Below, piece after piece: positions 37,261 through 49,551 of a DNA stretch of 64,000 bases; the stretch's first letter is position 1; every line of letters begins with the position of its first letter. The notes beneath the pieces are model-generated. The model worked only from the letters and a program-made list of their open reading frames with translations. It made no database searches and had not been told where the DNA came from. This DNA comes from Mangrovihabitans endophyticus (GTDB taxonomy: Bacteria > Actinomycetota > Actinomycetes > Mycobacteriales > Micromonosporaceae). A program made the translations under genes and the position numbers. Location of the stretch: contig NZ_BMMX01000008.1 of assembly GCF_014646155.1 (NCBI RefSeq), positions 1 to 64,000 on the forward strand, read 5' to 3'.

Positions 37261-37875
37261 ATGCCGCTGCGTGAGCCGGCCCGTGCATTGCTGATCGATT
37301 TCGACGGGGTTCTGCGGCAGTGGGATCCCGCCTTCCCGGCCACCGTGGAGAGCCGTCACGGCCTGCAACCGGACGTGTTGATGTCCACCGCGATGGATGG
37401 GGAATTGCTGCGCCCCGCGGTGGCGGGTGAACTGACCGACGCCGAATGGATGGCCGCCGTGGCGGCGCGGCTGCCGTTGCCCACCGCCGACGCCACGGCC
37501 GCGGTCGCGGAGTGGCAGAAATACCGCGGTTACGTCGATGCGGAGGTGCTCGCCTTCATCCGCGAAGTGCGCGCGGCGGGACGCCCGGTCGGCCTGGCCA
37601 CGAACGCCACGGATCTGCTCCGCGACGACTTGGCGGCGCTGGAGCTGACCGACGAGTTCGATCACGTGATCAGCTCGTGGGAGCTGAAGGTGCACAAGCC
37701 GGCCGCGGAGTTCTTCCAGCGCGCCTGCGAGACGCTGGGCGTGGAACCGTCGCGCGTGCTCTTCGTGGACGACGAGGACCGGGCGGTCGGCGGCGCCCGC
37801 GCGGCGAACCTGCCGGCGTATCGCTGGTCGGGCTCGGACGGGCTGCGTTACCTGCGCAAGGCACTGGACCTCTGA
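37261..37875 (+). CDS. HAD-superfamily hydrolase
   Basis: The 204-residue product has the HAD motifs in order: IDFDGVLRQWD (motif I), LATNATD (motif II), the lysine in KVHKPAAEFF (motif III) and FVDDEDRAV (motif IV). A small helical cap lies between motifs I and II. It overlaps or abuts the end of smc: a TTG at 37249 overlaps the smc stop, while the ATG at 37261 has GGAGG 14 bases upstream; the ATG is preferred. Likely a phosphatase of a small metabolite; substrate unknown. Confidence 0.85.
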   Translation: MPLREPARALLIDFDGVLRQWDPAFPATVESRHGLQPDVLMSTAMDGELLRPAVAGELTDAEWMAAVAARLPLPTADATAAVAEWQKYRGYVDAEVLAFIREVRAAGRPVGLATNATDLLRDDLAALELTDEFDHVISSWELKVHKPAAEFFQRACETLGVEPSRVLFVDDEDRAVGGARAANLPAYRWSGSDGLRYLRKALDL

Positions 37876-37886
37876 CCGAGCCGATC

Positions 37887-37929
37887 CGCGAGCGGGTGTC
37901 GGCGGACTGGCCGCCGACACCCGCTCGCG
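37887..37929. terminator. Strong bidirectional terminator
   Basis: A 19-bp perfect stem (arms 37887-37905 and 37911-37929) with the loop ACTGG separates the HAD gene from the convergent toxin gene. Confidence 0.85.
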
Positions 37930-37940
37930 TCATGCCAGGA

Positions 37941-38369
37941 CTACGCGTCCTGGTCCGGCAACGGGAGAATATTCTTCTCCGGCACTAATGCTCTCATTTT
38001 GTCCTGTTCGGTGGTGAAGAGCAGAGCACCGTGCTTGTTCGCGGCCCAAACGGCTTGCGCCCGGGCCATGTCATTTCCGGTGAGGGAAAGCGGACCGGCC
38101 ATAGCGACCGCGCACTCATGATCGAGATCCAGCACGGCCGTCACCGGCAGAGTGAGGATCAGGCCCAGTAGTGCAGAGCTGCGCTGATCCGCCAGGTGCT
38201 CTGCATGGGCTTCCGCGAGCGCAGCCGCCGGAATTGCCACCGCCATGTTCTTTTCTTCGGCGATCTCGCGCAGGAGTTCACCCACGTGAACGTGGCCTCG
38301 TGCATACGACTGCAAAGCGGAGCGGTCGAGCACCGCTCGTATTTCGCGTGCTGGTTCGTTCTGGATCAT
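37941..38369 (-). CDS. VapC-like PIN-domain toxin
   Basis: The 142-residue product starts at the ATG at 38369 in an ATGA overlap with the antitoxin gene. PIN features: AVLDRSALQSYARG (first acidic residue, about 12-25), ALAEAHAEHLAD in the middle (acidic cluster), and GALLFTTEQDKMRAL (last acidic positions, about 115-129). PIN toxins cleave RNA, often tRNA or rRNA, when freed from the antitoxin. The gene order antitoxin then toxin is typical of vapBC. Confidence 0.75.
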   Translation of the reverse strand: MIQNEPAREIRAVLDRSALQSYARGHVHVGELLREIAEEKNMAVAIPAAALAEAHAEHLADQRSSALLGLILTLPVTAVLDLDHECAVAMAGPLSLTGNDMARAQAVWAANKHGALLFTTEQDKMRALVPEKNILPLPDQDA

Positions 38370-38644
38370 TCCTGCACCTCCGGAAGACGGCCGGCTTCGA
38401 TGGCCTCCAGGTAGCGCTGGCTTTCGGCGCGCTGGGCGGCGCTCGGAGGGCTGAGCACTGAACGTGCCCATGCTTGCCCCTCCGGGGTCAAATGGATGCC
38501 GACCGCTGCGAGGGTCTTGCGAACCGCCTCAGCTCGATCCATGCGGGCACGGACCGCCTCGGTGACGATCGCAGAGGTGTTGGGACATTGGTCGAGGTAT
38601 TGCGCGACATCATCGGGAAGACTCACGGTTATCCGCCTCGTCAT
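38366..38644 (-). CDS. Ribbon-helix-helix antitoxin, VapB-like
   Basis: The 92-residue product starts MTRRITVSLPDDVAQYLDQC, then NTSAIVTEAVRARMD: a ribbon-helix-helix DNA-binding N-terminus. A helical C-terminus (SAAQRAESQRYLEAIEAGRL) would wrap the toxin. A TATGAT box (38656-38651, minus strand) ends 6 bases before the ATG and there is no ribosome binding site, so the mRNA is probably leaderless. Autoregulation is likely through the operator just upstream. Confidence 0.75.
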   Translation of the reverse strand: MTRRITVSLPDDVAQYLDQCPNTSAIVTEAVRARMDRAEAVRKTLAAVGIHLTPEGQAWARSVLSPPSAAQRAESQRYLEAIEAGRLPEVQE

Positions 38645-38667
38645 ACTCGCATCATACTCACAAAGAG

Positions 38668-38697
38668 GAACACGTGTTCGATGGACACGTGTTCGAG
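38668..38697. promoter_or_regulatory. Toxin-antitoxin operator
   Basis: Two copies of ACACGTGTTCGA start 16 bases apart; the promoter-proximal one is a perfect palindrome, GAACACGTGTTC (38668-38679), covering the -35 region of the antitoxin promoter. Spacing fits two RHH dimers side by side. Confidence 0.65.
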
Positions 38698-38757
38698 TCC
38701 GGACTCGGCGACGACCGTACCGTGATCGATGTCTGGCTGTCTAGTCGCGGGGCAAGT

Positions 38758-40560
38758 CTAGTCGCGTAGCAATACGTCGGCCGCCGTGCAGAGGGATCCG
38801 TCGGTGTCCGTCTCCTCCACCCGCACCGACGCCGAGACGCCCTCCAGGCGCAGCGTGCTGATCGCGTTGCCGAAATACGGGCCCGCCACCCGGGTCCATT
38901 GCCAGCCGGGTGGTTCCACCCCGCTGGCCCGGCCCAGTCCGCGTACGCCCTTGGCCGCCGCCCGCGACCAACTGAATCGCATCAGCGGGCGCATCGGCCT
39001 CGGCACCTGGTTGTGGATGGGTGAGCAGGTCAGTTGATGCACCGGCGTCGCCGTGCCGGGCCCGAGATCGACCCGGGCCACGTACGAGTGGTGCACGTCC
39101 CCGGAGAGCACGTTGATCGACGCCGGCGCGCGGCTGCCGTCGCCGGTGCCGACCAGTGCGCCCGGCGTGGCGGTGCGCCCGGCGCCCAGCCTGCGGAACA
39201 GCTCGCCCAACGCCTCGAACGAGCGGGTGAAGGCGGCCCAGTGTTCCAGGTCGAAGGCGCGCCGCAGCTTCTCGGCGAACGCCGCCCGGCGGCGCCCGGA
39301 CGACTCCGCCATCCGCTCGTTCCACGCCTCCAGGTGGTGGATCGCCGGCGGCATCAGCCAGGGCAGGGACGAGCCGATCACCAGATGGTCGTAGTCACCC
39401 TGCGCGCGTTCGACGAACCAGTCCCACTCGGCACGCGGCAGCATCCGCCGGTCGCCGCTGGTCAGCACCCGGTTGCAGCGGTTGTCCAGCATCACCAGCC
39501 GGGTCCGGCCGAGGTCCAGCGAGAAGCTCCACCGGTACGGCTGATCGGTGTTCTCCGCCTCGGACGGGTCGTCCACCGACAGTCCGAAGTCGTGCAGCAG
39601 GTCGGTGGCGTCGCCGGCCGCCATGATCTTCTGGTAGAGCGGATCGTCGCGGATCTCCTCCGGGCTCAGGTTGCCCAGGTGCTGATAGACCCAGTACGAC
39701 GCGAGGCCGGCCGAGATGCGCTCGCGCCACCACGCCTTGCCGGACATGTCGCGCCGCCACGAGTCCGAGGTGTTCCAGTCATCGATGATCTCGTGGTCGT
39801 CGAAGATCATGACCGCCGGCACGGTGGCGAACAGCCAGCGCACCTCCGGGTCGCGCCACGACTCGTGGTAGAGCCGGGTGTATTCGTCGAACGAGATCAC
39901 CTCGTCGTCCGGGCCGTGGTGACCCGGGCGGCGGTTGCGGCGCAGGAACCGTTGCACCTTGTCCGAGGTGTTGTCCGCATAGACCTGGTCGCCGAGCAGC
40001 ACGATCAGGTCGGGCCGCTGCGACGGGTCGCGCATCAGCCGCCGCGCGTACGCGTCCAGCGCGTCCGGTGGCAGATGCCGGGTGGTGGCCTGCGGCGTCG
40101 CCTCGCGGCAGGAGCCGAAGATGAGGCTGACCGGATGGTCGGCGTCGTCCGCCGCTCGGGTGTGGATGGCCGACGGGGGATAACCCGAGTCGGCGGGCGG
40201 CCAGGCCGGGCGTTCGTCCAGGAAGACCTGGTAGCGGCAGGCGGCGCCGGGTGTCAGCCCTTCCACGATCACGACGGCGTAGTGGTGGCCGTACGCGGAG
40301 AAGGTCGGCGTTGCCCCGCCGCCCCCGCCCTCCACCTCGACCCGTACCCGGGCCGGCGCGGTGGTCTCCAACCAGAGGGTGGCGGTGGTGCCGGCGACGC
40401 GGCGCAGCACCGGCCCGATGGACAGCTCGGCTGTCCCCGTGGGCCGGCTCTCCAGGCTCGGGGAGTCCGGGCTCGGGGAGTCCGGGTCCGGGGAGTCCGG
40501 GTCCGGGGAGTCCGGGGGTTGGGACTCCGACGGCGGGGCGGTCACCGGACGGCCCGGCAC
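38758..40560 (-). CDS. PhoD-like metallophosphatase
   Basis: The 600-residue product has an N-terminal disordered tail rich in PDSPD repeats, a beta-sandwich domain (about 40-130: VLRRVAGTTATLWLETTAPA), and a calcineurin-like PhoD domain: LIVLLGDQVYAD (about 184-195), MIFDDHEIIDDWN (about 254-266), a middle LDNRCNR and the late VLSGDVHHSYVA (about 487-498). PhoD enzymes hydrolyse phosphate diesters such as teichoic acid or phospholipid. There is no Tat or Sec signal, so this one is probably cytoplasmic, unlike classical PhoD. The GTG start lacks a strong ribosome site. Confidence 0.85.
   Translation of the reverse strand: MPGRPVTAPPSESQPPDSPDPDSPDPDSPSPDSPSLESRPTGTAELSIGPVLRRVAGTTATLWLETTAPARVRVEVEGGGGGATPTFSAYGHHYAVVIVEGLTPGAACRYQVFLDERPAWPPADSGYPPSAIHTRAADDADHPVSLIFGSCREATPQATTRHLPPDALDAYARRLMRDPSQRPDLIVLLGDQVYADNTSDKVQRFLRRNRRPGHHGPDDEVISFDEYTRLYHESWRDPEVRWLFATVPAVMIFDDHEIIDDWNTSDSWRRDMSGKAWWRERISAGLASYWVYQHLGNLSPEEIRDDPLYQKIMAAGDATDLLHDFGLSVDDPSEAENTDQPYRWSFSLDLGRTRLVMLDNRCNRVLTSGDRRMLPRAEWDWFVERAQGDYDHLVIGSSLPWLMPPAIHHLEAWNERMAESSGRRRAAFAEKLRRAFDLEHWAAFTRSFEALGELFRRLGAGRTATPGALVGTGDGSRAPASINVLSGDVHHSYVARVDLGPGTATPVHQLTCSPIHNQVPRPMRPLMRFSWSRAAAKGVRGLGRASGVEPPGWQWTRVAGPYFGNAISTLRLEGVSASVRVEETDTDGSLCTAADVLLRD
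40455..40514. repeat. Four tandem 15-bp repeats in the phoD-like gene
   Basis: The units GGCTCGGGGAGTCCG (twice) and GGTCCGGGGAGTCCG (twice) run without gaps and encode the repeated S/P/D-rich pentapeptide of the N-terminal tail. Copy number is likely to vary between strains. Confidence 0.85.
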
Positions 40561-40685
40561 TGGTGGTGCGACATGTGATCCATCCTCCCCACCCGGCGGG
40601 TCCGCCGCCAGGGTGCGTACCTATGAGTCACACCGTCCCGGCGGGTGGCGCGCGGTGGCGGCGGAGCGTCTGTCAGGATTTCCGG

Positions 40686-41861
40686 ATGGAGTACGTGGTT
40701 GTCGCCGTCGTTCTGCTCGTCATCCTGGTGGCCGGGGCCGTGGGTCTGGTGGTGCCGCGGATGCGCCGCAGGGCCGCGCCGCCGACGGCCGGCACCGGCA
40801 CCGAGGAGGGGACCGGCACCGAGGCGGGCACCGGCACCGCGACCGTGGAGCCGCCGTCGACCGAGCTGCCGACGCTGCCGGACGACCTGCCGCCCCTGGT
40901 GGTCGAGGAGAAGCCGGCGGTCGAGCAACCCGAACCGACCGCCGGGCGGCTGGTCCGGCTACGCGCCCGGCTGAGCCGTTCACAGAGCGTGTTCGGGCGT
41001 GGCCTGCTGAGCGTGCTGTCCCGCGATCACCTGGACGAGGACGCCTGGGAGGAGATCGAGGACAGCCTGATCACCGCGGACGTCGGCATCGAGGCCACCC
41101 AGGTCATCGTGGAGCGGCTGCGGGAGCGGGTCCGGGTGCTCGGCACGCGCACCGTCGCGGAGGTCCGCGAGCAACTGGCCGAGGAACTGACCGCGGCCCT
41201 GGACCCGGAACTGGACCGCAGCCTGCACACCGCGCCGCACGACGGCCGGCCGGCGGTGCTGCTGGTGGTCGGCGTGAACGGGGCGGGCAAGACCACCACG
41301 TGCGGCAAGGTCGGGCGGGTACTGATCGCCGACGGCCGCAGCGTGCTGTTCGGCGCCGCGGACACCTTCCGCGCGGCCGCCGCGGATCAGCTCACCACCT
41401 GGGGGGACCGGGTCGGCGCGCAGACGGTGCGCGGTCCGGAGGGCGGCGACCCGGCCAGCGTCGCCTTCGACGCGGTCAAGAAGGGCATCGACGACCGGGT
41501 GGACACCGTGCTCATCGACACGGCGGGTCGGCTGCAGAACAAGGTCGGCCTGATGGACGAGCTGGGCAAGGTCAAGCGGGTGGTGGAGAAGCACGGCCCG
41601 GTGGACGAGACGCTGCTGGTGCTGGATGCCACCACCGGCCAGAACGGCCTGGAGCAGGCGCGCGTGTTCACCGAGGTGGTGGACGTCACGGGTGTGGTTC
41701 TCACCAAACTCGACGGCACCGCGAAGGGCGGCATCGTGATCGCCGTCCAGCGCAAACTCGGCATCCCGGTGAAGCTGGTCGGCCTCGGCGAGGGTCCGGA
41801 CGACCTGGCGCCGTTCGAGCCGGCCGCGTTCGTCGAGGCTCTGCTTGGCGGCGACGCGTAA
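40686..41861 (+). CDS. ftsY: Signal recognition particle receptor FtsY
   Basis: The 391-residue product is the SRP receptor GTPase delivering ribosomes to SecYEG. Residues 1-22 form an N-terminal membrane anchor (EYVVVAVVLLVILVAGAVGL), followed by an acidic linker with repeated GTGTE units, the helical N domain (about 100-180: VFGRGLLSVLSRDHLDEDAW) and the G domain with GVNGAGKTTTCGK (about 196-208), DTAGRLQNK (about 278-286) and TKLDGTAKGG (about 340-349). The membrane helix is usual for actinobacterial FtsY. Confidence 0.95.
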   Translation: MEYVVVAVVLLVILVAGAVGLVVPRMRRRAAPPTAGTGTEEGTGTEAGTGTATVEPPSTELPTLPDDLPPLVVEEKPAVEQPEPTAGRLVRLRARLSRSQSVFGRGLLSVLSRDHLDEDAWEEIEDSLITADVGIEATQVIVERLRERVRVLGTRTVAEVREQLAEELTAALDPELDRSLHTAPHDGRPAVLLVVGVNGAGKTTTCGKVGRVLIADGRSVLFGAADTFRAAAADQLTTWGDRVGAQTVRGPEGGDPASVAFDAVKKGIDDRVDTVLIDTAGRLQNKVGLMDELGKVKRVVEKHGPVDETLLVLDATTGQNGLEQARVFTEVVDVTGVVLTKLDGTAKGGIVIAVQRKLGIPVKLVGLGEGPDDLAPFEPAAFVEALLGGDA

Positions 41862-41915
41862 TCTCGGTGGGGCCAGGCCCGCGATGCCGCGGGTGATGAC
41901 GACGGGAGGTTGTGG

Positions 41916-42713
41916 GTGACGCAAGAACCCGTGCGCGAGGTGCCTTTGCACGGGGGCAACGTCAGCACGGTCTCCCGGGTGGGCGACACCGTCCGGCGCA
42001 ACGCGGGTCCCTGGACTCCCGCCGTGCACGCGTTGCTCAATCACCTGGAGCGGGTGGGATTCACCGGCTCACCGCACGCCCTGGGCATGGACGAGCGCGG
42101 TCGCGAGGTGCTGTCGTTCCTCGACGGCGAGTGCGGGGAATATCCCCTCGCCCCGCACTGGGTGACCGACGAGGCGCTGGTCACGGTCGCCACCATGCTG
42201 CGGATGTTCCACGACGCGCAATACGGCTTCCAGCCGCCGCCGGGCTCGGTCTGGCGCTCCTTCGGCCCGCCGCCACCGGACGCCGAGGTGGTCTGCCACC
42301 ACGATGCGGCGCCGCACAACGTCGTCTGGCGCCCGGACGGCACGCTCGCGCTGATCGACTTCGACCTGGCGTCGCCGGGCTCGCGGATCTACGACGTGGC
42401 CTACGCGGCGTGGACCTGGGTGCCGCTGTTCAGCGACCGGGACTCCTACACGCTCGGCTGGAAACGCCCGAACCGGCCGCGCCGGCTGCGCCTGTTCGCT
42501 GACGCGTACGGTCTGATCCCGCGTGACAGGCATCGCCTGGTCCGCACCATCCGGAAGCGGATCGTCGACCACGTGGAGGGCATCCGCCGGATGGCCGCGG
42601 CCGGCGATCCGGCCTTCGTCCGGATCGTGCACAAGGGTCATCTGCGTCGTCCGATGCGCGATTTGCGGCTGCTCGATTACGAGCGCCACACCCTGGAATA
42701 CGCGCTCCGTTGA
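41916..42713 (+). CDS. APH-fold phosphotransferase
   Basis: The 265-residue product (GTG at 41916, GGGAGG 8 bases upstream) has the aminoglycoside phosphotransferase/choline kinase fold: an early EVLSFLDGECGEYPL, the catalytic loop VVCHHDAAPHNVVW with H-x-D-x4-N (about 127-140) and the metal site LIDFDLASPGSRIYD (about 148-162). Such proteins phosphorylate many small hydroxyl compounds; calling it a resistance gene is not justified. The glycine-rich N-terminal nucleotide loop is short. Confidence 0.8.
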   Translation: MTQEPVREVPLHGGNVSTVSRVGDTVRRNAGPWTPAVHALLNHLERVGFTGSPHALGMDERGREVLSFLDGECGEYPLAPHWVTDEALVTVATMLRMFHDAQYGFQPPPGSVWRSFGPPPPDAEVVCHHDAAPHNVVWRPDGTLALIDFDLASPGSRIYDVAYAAWTWVPLFSDRDSYTLGWKRPNRPRRLRLFADAYGLIPRDRHRLVRTIRKRIVDHVEGIRRMAAAGDPAFVRIVHKGHLRRPMRDLRLLDYERHTLEYALR

Positions 42714-42808
42714 TCGGTCGGTGACGATGCCACCGTCACGATCTCGACGGAATGATGCCGTCATTGTGCCAGTTCAGGGCGGTTCGCCTGGACCGCTGTG
42801 AGGTTTTC

Positions 42809-42845
42809 TTCACACGTACGAAACAACCCGTCACGCGCCGGAAAT
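42809..42845 (+). promoter_or_regulatory. Tandem GlnR box of the amtB operon
   Basis: Two GlnR half-site pairs follow each other: TTCAC-6 bases-GAAAC, then 5 bases, then GTCAC-6 bases-GAAAT. The consensus in actinomycetes is gTnAC-n6-GaAAC. It lies about 150 bases before amtB, whose operon is a classical GlnR target, so activation under nitrogen limitation is expected. Confidence 0.8.
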
Positions 42846-42993
42846 CGCGCGTACACCGTGCTCGAAACAGCGGACCGGAAGGCTGCCCGCACTGGCGCAC
42901 AGGCGACGCTGCCCCGTGGGCCTGCCCCCGCTACCGCCTTCGGTTTCGCGCCGCGGGCGAGCGCTGAAAGACAACTCATCGAGAGGAGGCAGC

Positions 42994-46989
<3,996 letters not shown>

Positions 46990-47025
46990 CCGTCACTCCG
47001 GGTCGTCCGCTCGCGTTGGCAGGGC

Positions 47026-49491
47026 ATGGGTCACGCGCGCGAACTGCTGGACGACCATCTCGCGGTCATCGGTCCGGAGCTGATCCGCACGCTGCCGCCG
47101 ACCGCGGTGCGCACGCGTTCGCTGTTCGCGCGTGACCTGCTGGCACACGCCGGGCTGGGTGGCGCCGGGACGCTCGCGGACCTGCTGGCGGCCGCCCGCG
47201 GCGGCGACCGCCGTTGGCTTTCCCGGCTTCGCCGCCGCGCCGACGCCCGCACCCTGGCCGCGTTGGCGCAGACCATCGCGCACCAGGATCTGCTGCCCGG
47301 CGACCGGCAGGACGCGTTGGCGCTCTACGGGCTGATCCGGTCCGCCCTCGGCTCGTGGGCGATGCGCGGCGGGCAGCAGGGCCTGCACGCCCAGTTCGCG
47401 TACGTGTGGCAGGGGCCGGACCGGGCCCGGGAGCTGGTTTCGGCGTACCCGCTGATGCGCGGCTGGATCCGTGCCGCGCTGAAGGTCGACCTGGCCAATC
47501 CGTTCGCCGGTGGTAGCGGCGGCAACTGGCCGACCGCGTTCGCCCGGCTGCTGCCCGAGCCGCGCCCGGTGCTGCGCGACGACGACACGGTGCCGCCGTT
47601 CGACCGGCTCACCGCGACCGTGGACGCCGAGGTGACGGAGCCGCACCGGATCTCCGTGGTGGTCACCGCCTTCCGTCCGGGCGAGCCGCTGCTCACCGCG
47701 GTGCGTTCGATCCTGGCGCAGACCTGGACCAACGTCGAGGTGGTCATCGTGGACGACGCCTCGCCTCCAGAACATGACGAGGTGCTGAACCGCGCCGTGG
47801 CGCTCGGCCGACGCGTCCGCGTGGTGCGGATGCCGGTCAACGGCGGCACCTACGCCGCCCGCAACGCCGGGCTGGACGCCGCGGAGGGCGAGTTCGTCAC
47901 CTTCCAGGACTCCGACGACTGGTCGCATCCGCGCCGGCTGGAACTGCAGGTCCGGCCGCTGCTGGCGGACTCGCGGCGGATCGCCAGCACCTCGGACGGG
48001 CTGAGCGTCACCGACAACCTGGTGCTCACCCGGCCCAACGTGCGCAGCAGCCGGCTGAACCCGTCGTCGTTGCTGTTCCGCAGGGATGCGGTGGTGCGCC
48101 GGATCGGCTACTTCGACCGGGTACGCAAGGGCGGCGACTCGGAATACATCGGGCGCATCGCGACAGCGTTCGGCCCCGCCGCAGTGGTGCACGTCGAGTC
48201 CCGGCCGCTGGCGCTGATCCGGCTGAGCGAGGGCTCGCTGAGCCGCTCCGAGATCAAGTCGTTCTGGATGCACCCGGCACGGGCCGCCTACGCGTCCGGC
48301 TACCTGGGCTGGCACCGGCGCATCGCGGACGGCGAGGCGGAGCCGCGGGTGGATCGGTCCGGCGGCGCCCGGCCGTTCGCCGCGCCATCGCACCTGACCG
48401 GCGCGGAACCCGGAGACCGCCGGTACGACGTGGTGGTGGCCGCCGACTGGCGGTACCTGCACGGCGCGCAACGTGCCGCCCTGGACGAGATCCACGCGTT
48501 GCGCGAGCGCGGCATGCGCGTCGCGGTGATGCAGATGGAGGCGCTGCGCACGGTGACCCGCCGCCGCGCCCCGCTCGCGGCGCCGGTGCAGCGGCTCGTC
48601 GACGACGGCCTCGACCTGGTGTTCGCCGGTGAACCGGCGGAGGTGGGGGTGCTGATCGTCCGGCACCCGGAGGCGCTGCAGTTCGCCTCCGGAGAACCGT
48701 GCGAAATCCGGCCACGGCGGGTGCTCGTGGTTGCCGACCGGGCGCCCGCACGGGTCGACGGCAGCGACCGCCGGTACCTGCCCGAGGACTGCACCGAAGC
48801 CGTCCGGCGGCGGTTCGGCGTGGACCCGATCTGGTGCCCGCAGGACCCGGCGGTGCGGGAGGCGCTGCGTCCGTCGGCCGACCTCACCCCGTACGACCTG
48901 CCGACCGTGGTGCGGACGGGCGGTTACGTGGCGCCGTACGTGCCGCAGCCGGTGCCGATCGTCGGCACCGACCTCTGCGATGCGGGTGTCTGGCCGGCCG
49001 ACCTGCCCGAGGCGCTGCGCGTGCTGCGCCGCCGCGACGACTGGGACGTCCGCCTGCGCCTGCCCGACCGGCCGGAGCCGCCGCACCGGCTGCCCGTGGA
49101 GTGGATGGCGTTCCGGCCGGACGAGGTGGGCGCCCGGGAGTTCCTGCACCAGCTCGATTTCTTCGTGCACTTTCCGTCGTCGCAGACGGTCGAGGTGTGC
49201 GCCCGCGCCGCCCTGGAGGCGGCGGCGTGCGGGCGGGTGGTGGTGCTCCCGGAACGGTTCGCCGCGGTCCTCGGCGACGCGGCCGTCTATTGCGCGCCGG
49301 GCGAGGTGGCCGCTCTGGTACGCCGCTACCACGGCGACGCCGACCAGTGGGCCGAGCAGAGCCGCCGCGCACGCCAGGTGATCGCCCACGCGTACCACGG
49401 TGACCCGTTGGCCGAGCGGATCGCCGCGCTGGTCCGGCCCGGTGTGCCGCCCGCCCAGCGCAGCATGGCCGCCACGTCGACCGGGCCGTAA
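47026..49491 (+). CDS. Fused glycosyltransferase (GT2 plus GT-B-like half)
   Basis: The 821-residue product has a helical N-terminal domain (1-200), a GT2 domain (VVVTAFRPGEPLLTAVRSIL about 212-231, VVIVDDASPPEHDEV, then FQDSDDWSHPRRLE with the metal motif about 294-307), and a C-terminal domain with GT4-like features (RYDVVVAADWRYLHG at about 466, FFVHFPSSQTVEVCARAALE at about 710, then an AAVYCAPGEVAALV loop). It is a paralogue of the leftward gene at 53406. It has no membrane span and likely adds sugars to a wall-linked or capsule-like polymer. Confidence 0.8.
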   Translation: MGHARELLDDHLAVIGPELIRTLPPTAVRTRSLFARDLLAHAGLGGAGTLADLLAAARGGDRRWLSRLRRRADARTLAALAQTIAHQDLLPGDRQDALALYGLIRSALGSWAMRGGQQGLHAQFAYVWQGPDRARELVSAYPLMRGWIRAALKVDLANPFAGGSGGNWPTAFARLLPEPRPVLRDDDTVPPFDRLTATVDAEVTEPHRISVVVTAFRPGEPLLTAVRSILAQTWTNVEVVIVDDASPPEHDEVLNRAVALGRRVRVVRMPVNGGTYAARNAGLDAAEGEFVTFQDSDDWSHPRRLELQVRPLLADSRRIASTSDGLSVTDNLVLTRPNVRSSRLNPSSLLFRRDAVVRRIGYFDRVRKGGDSEYIGRIATAFGPAAVVHVESRPLALIRLSEGSLSRSEIKSFWMHPARAAYASGYLGWHRRIADGEAEPRVDRSGGARPFAAPSHLTGAEPGDRRYDVVVAADWRYLHGAQRAALDEIHALRERGMRVAVMQMEALRTVTRRRAPLAAPVQRLVDDGLDLVFAGEPAEVGVLIVRHPEALQFASGEPCEIRPRRVLVVADRAPARVDGSDRRYLPEDCTEAVRRRFGVDPIWCPQDPAVREALRPSADLTPYDLPTVVRTGGYVAPYVPQPVPIVGTDLCDAGVWPADLPEALRVLRRRDDWDVRLRLPDRPEPPHRLPVEWMAFRPDEVGAREFLHQLDFFVHFPSSQTVEVCARAALEAAACGRVVVLPERFAAVLGDAAVYCAPGEVAALVRRYHGDADQWAEQSRRARQVIAHAYHGDPLAERIAALVRPGVPPAQRSMAATSTGP

Positions 49492-49551
49492 CGGCGGTAC
49501 CGATCGTCGCGTTGACGAGGTGTGACACCGCAATCGAGGCCGGGAGGGCGC

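Noticed and set aside
40455..40514. Tandem repeats as a CRISPR array
   Set aside because: The units are contiguous, 15 bases, in frame within a coding region, with no spacers and no cas genes anywhere in the window.
41916..42713. Aminoglycoside resistance gene
   Set aside because: Only the general APH fold is seen. Such kinases are numerous in actinobacteria with other substrates, and the gene lies in a housekeeping neighbourhood.
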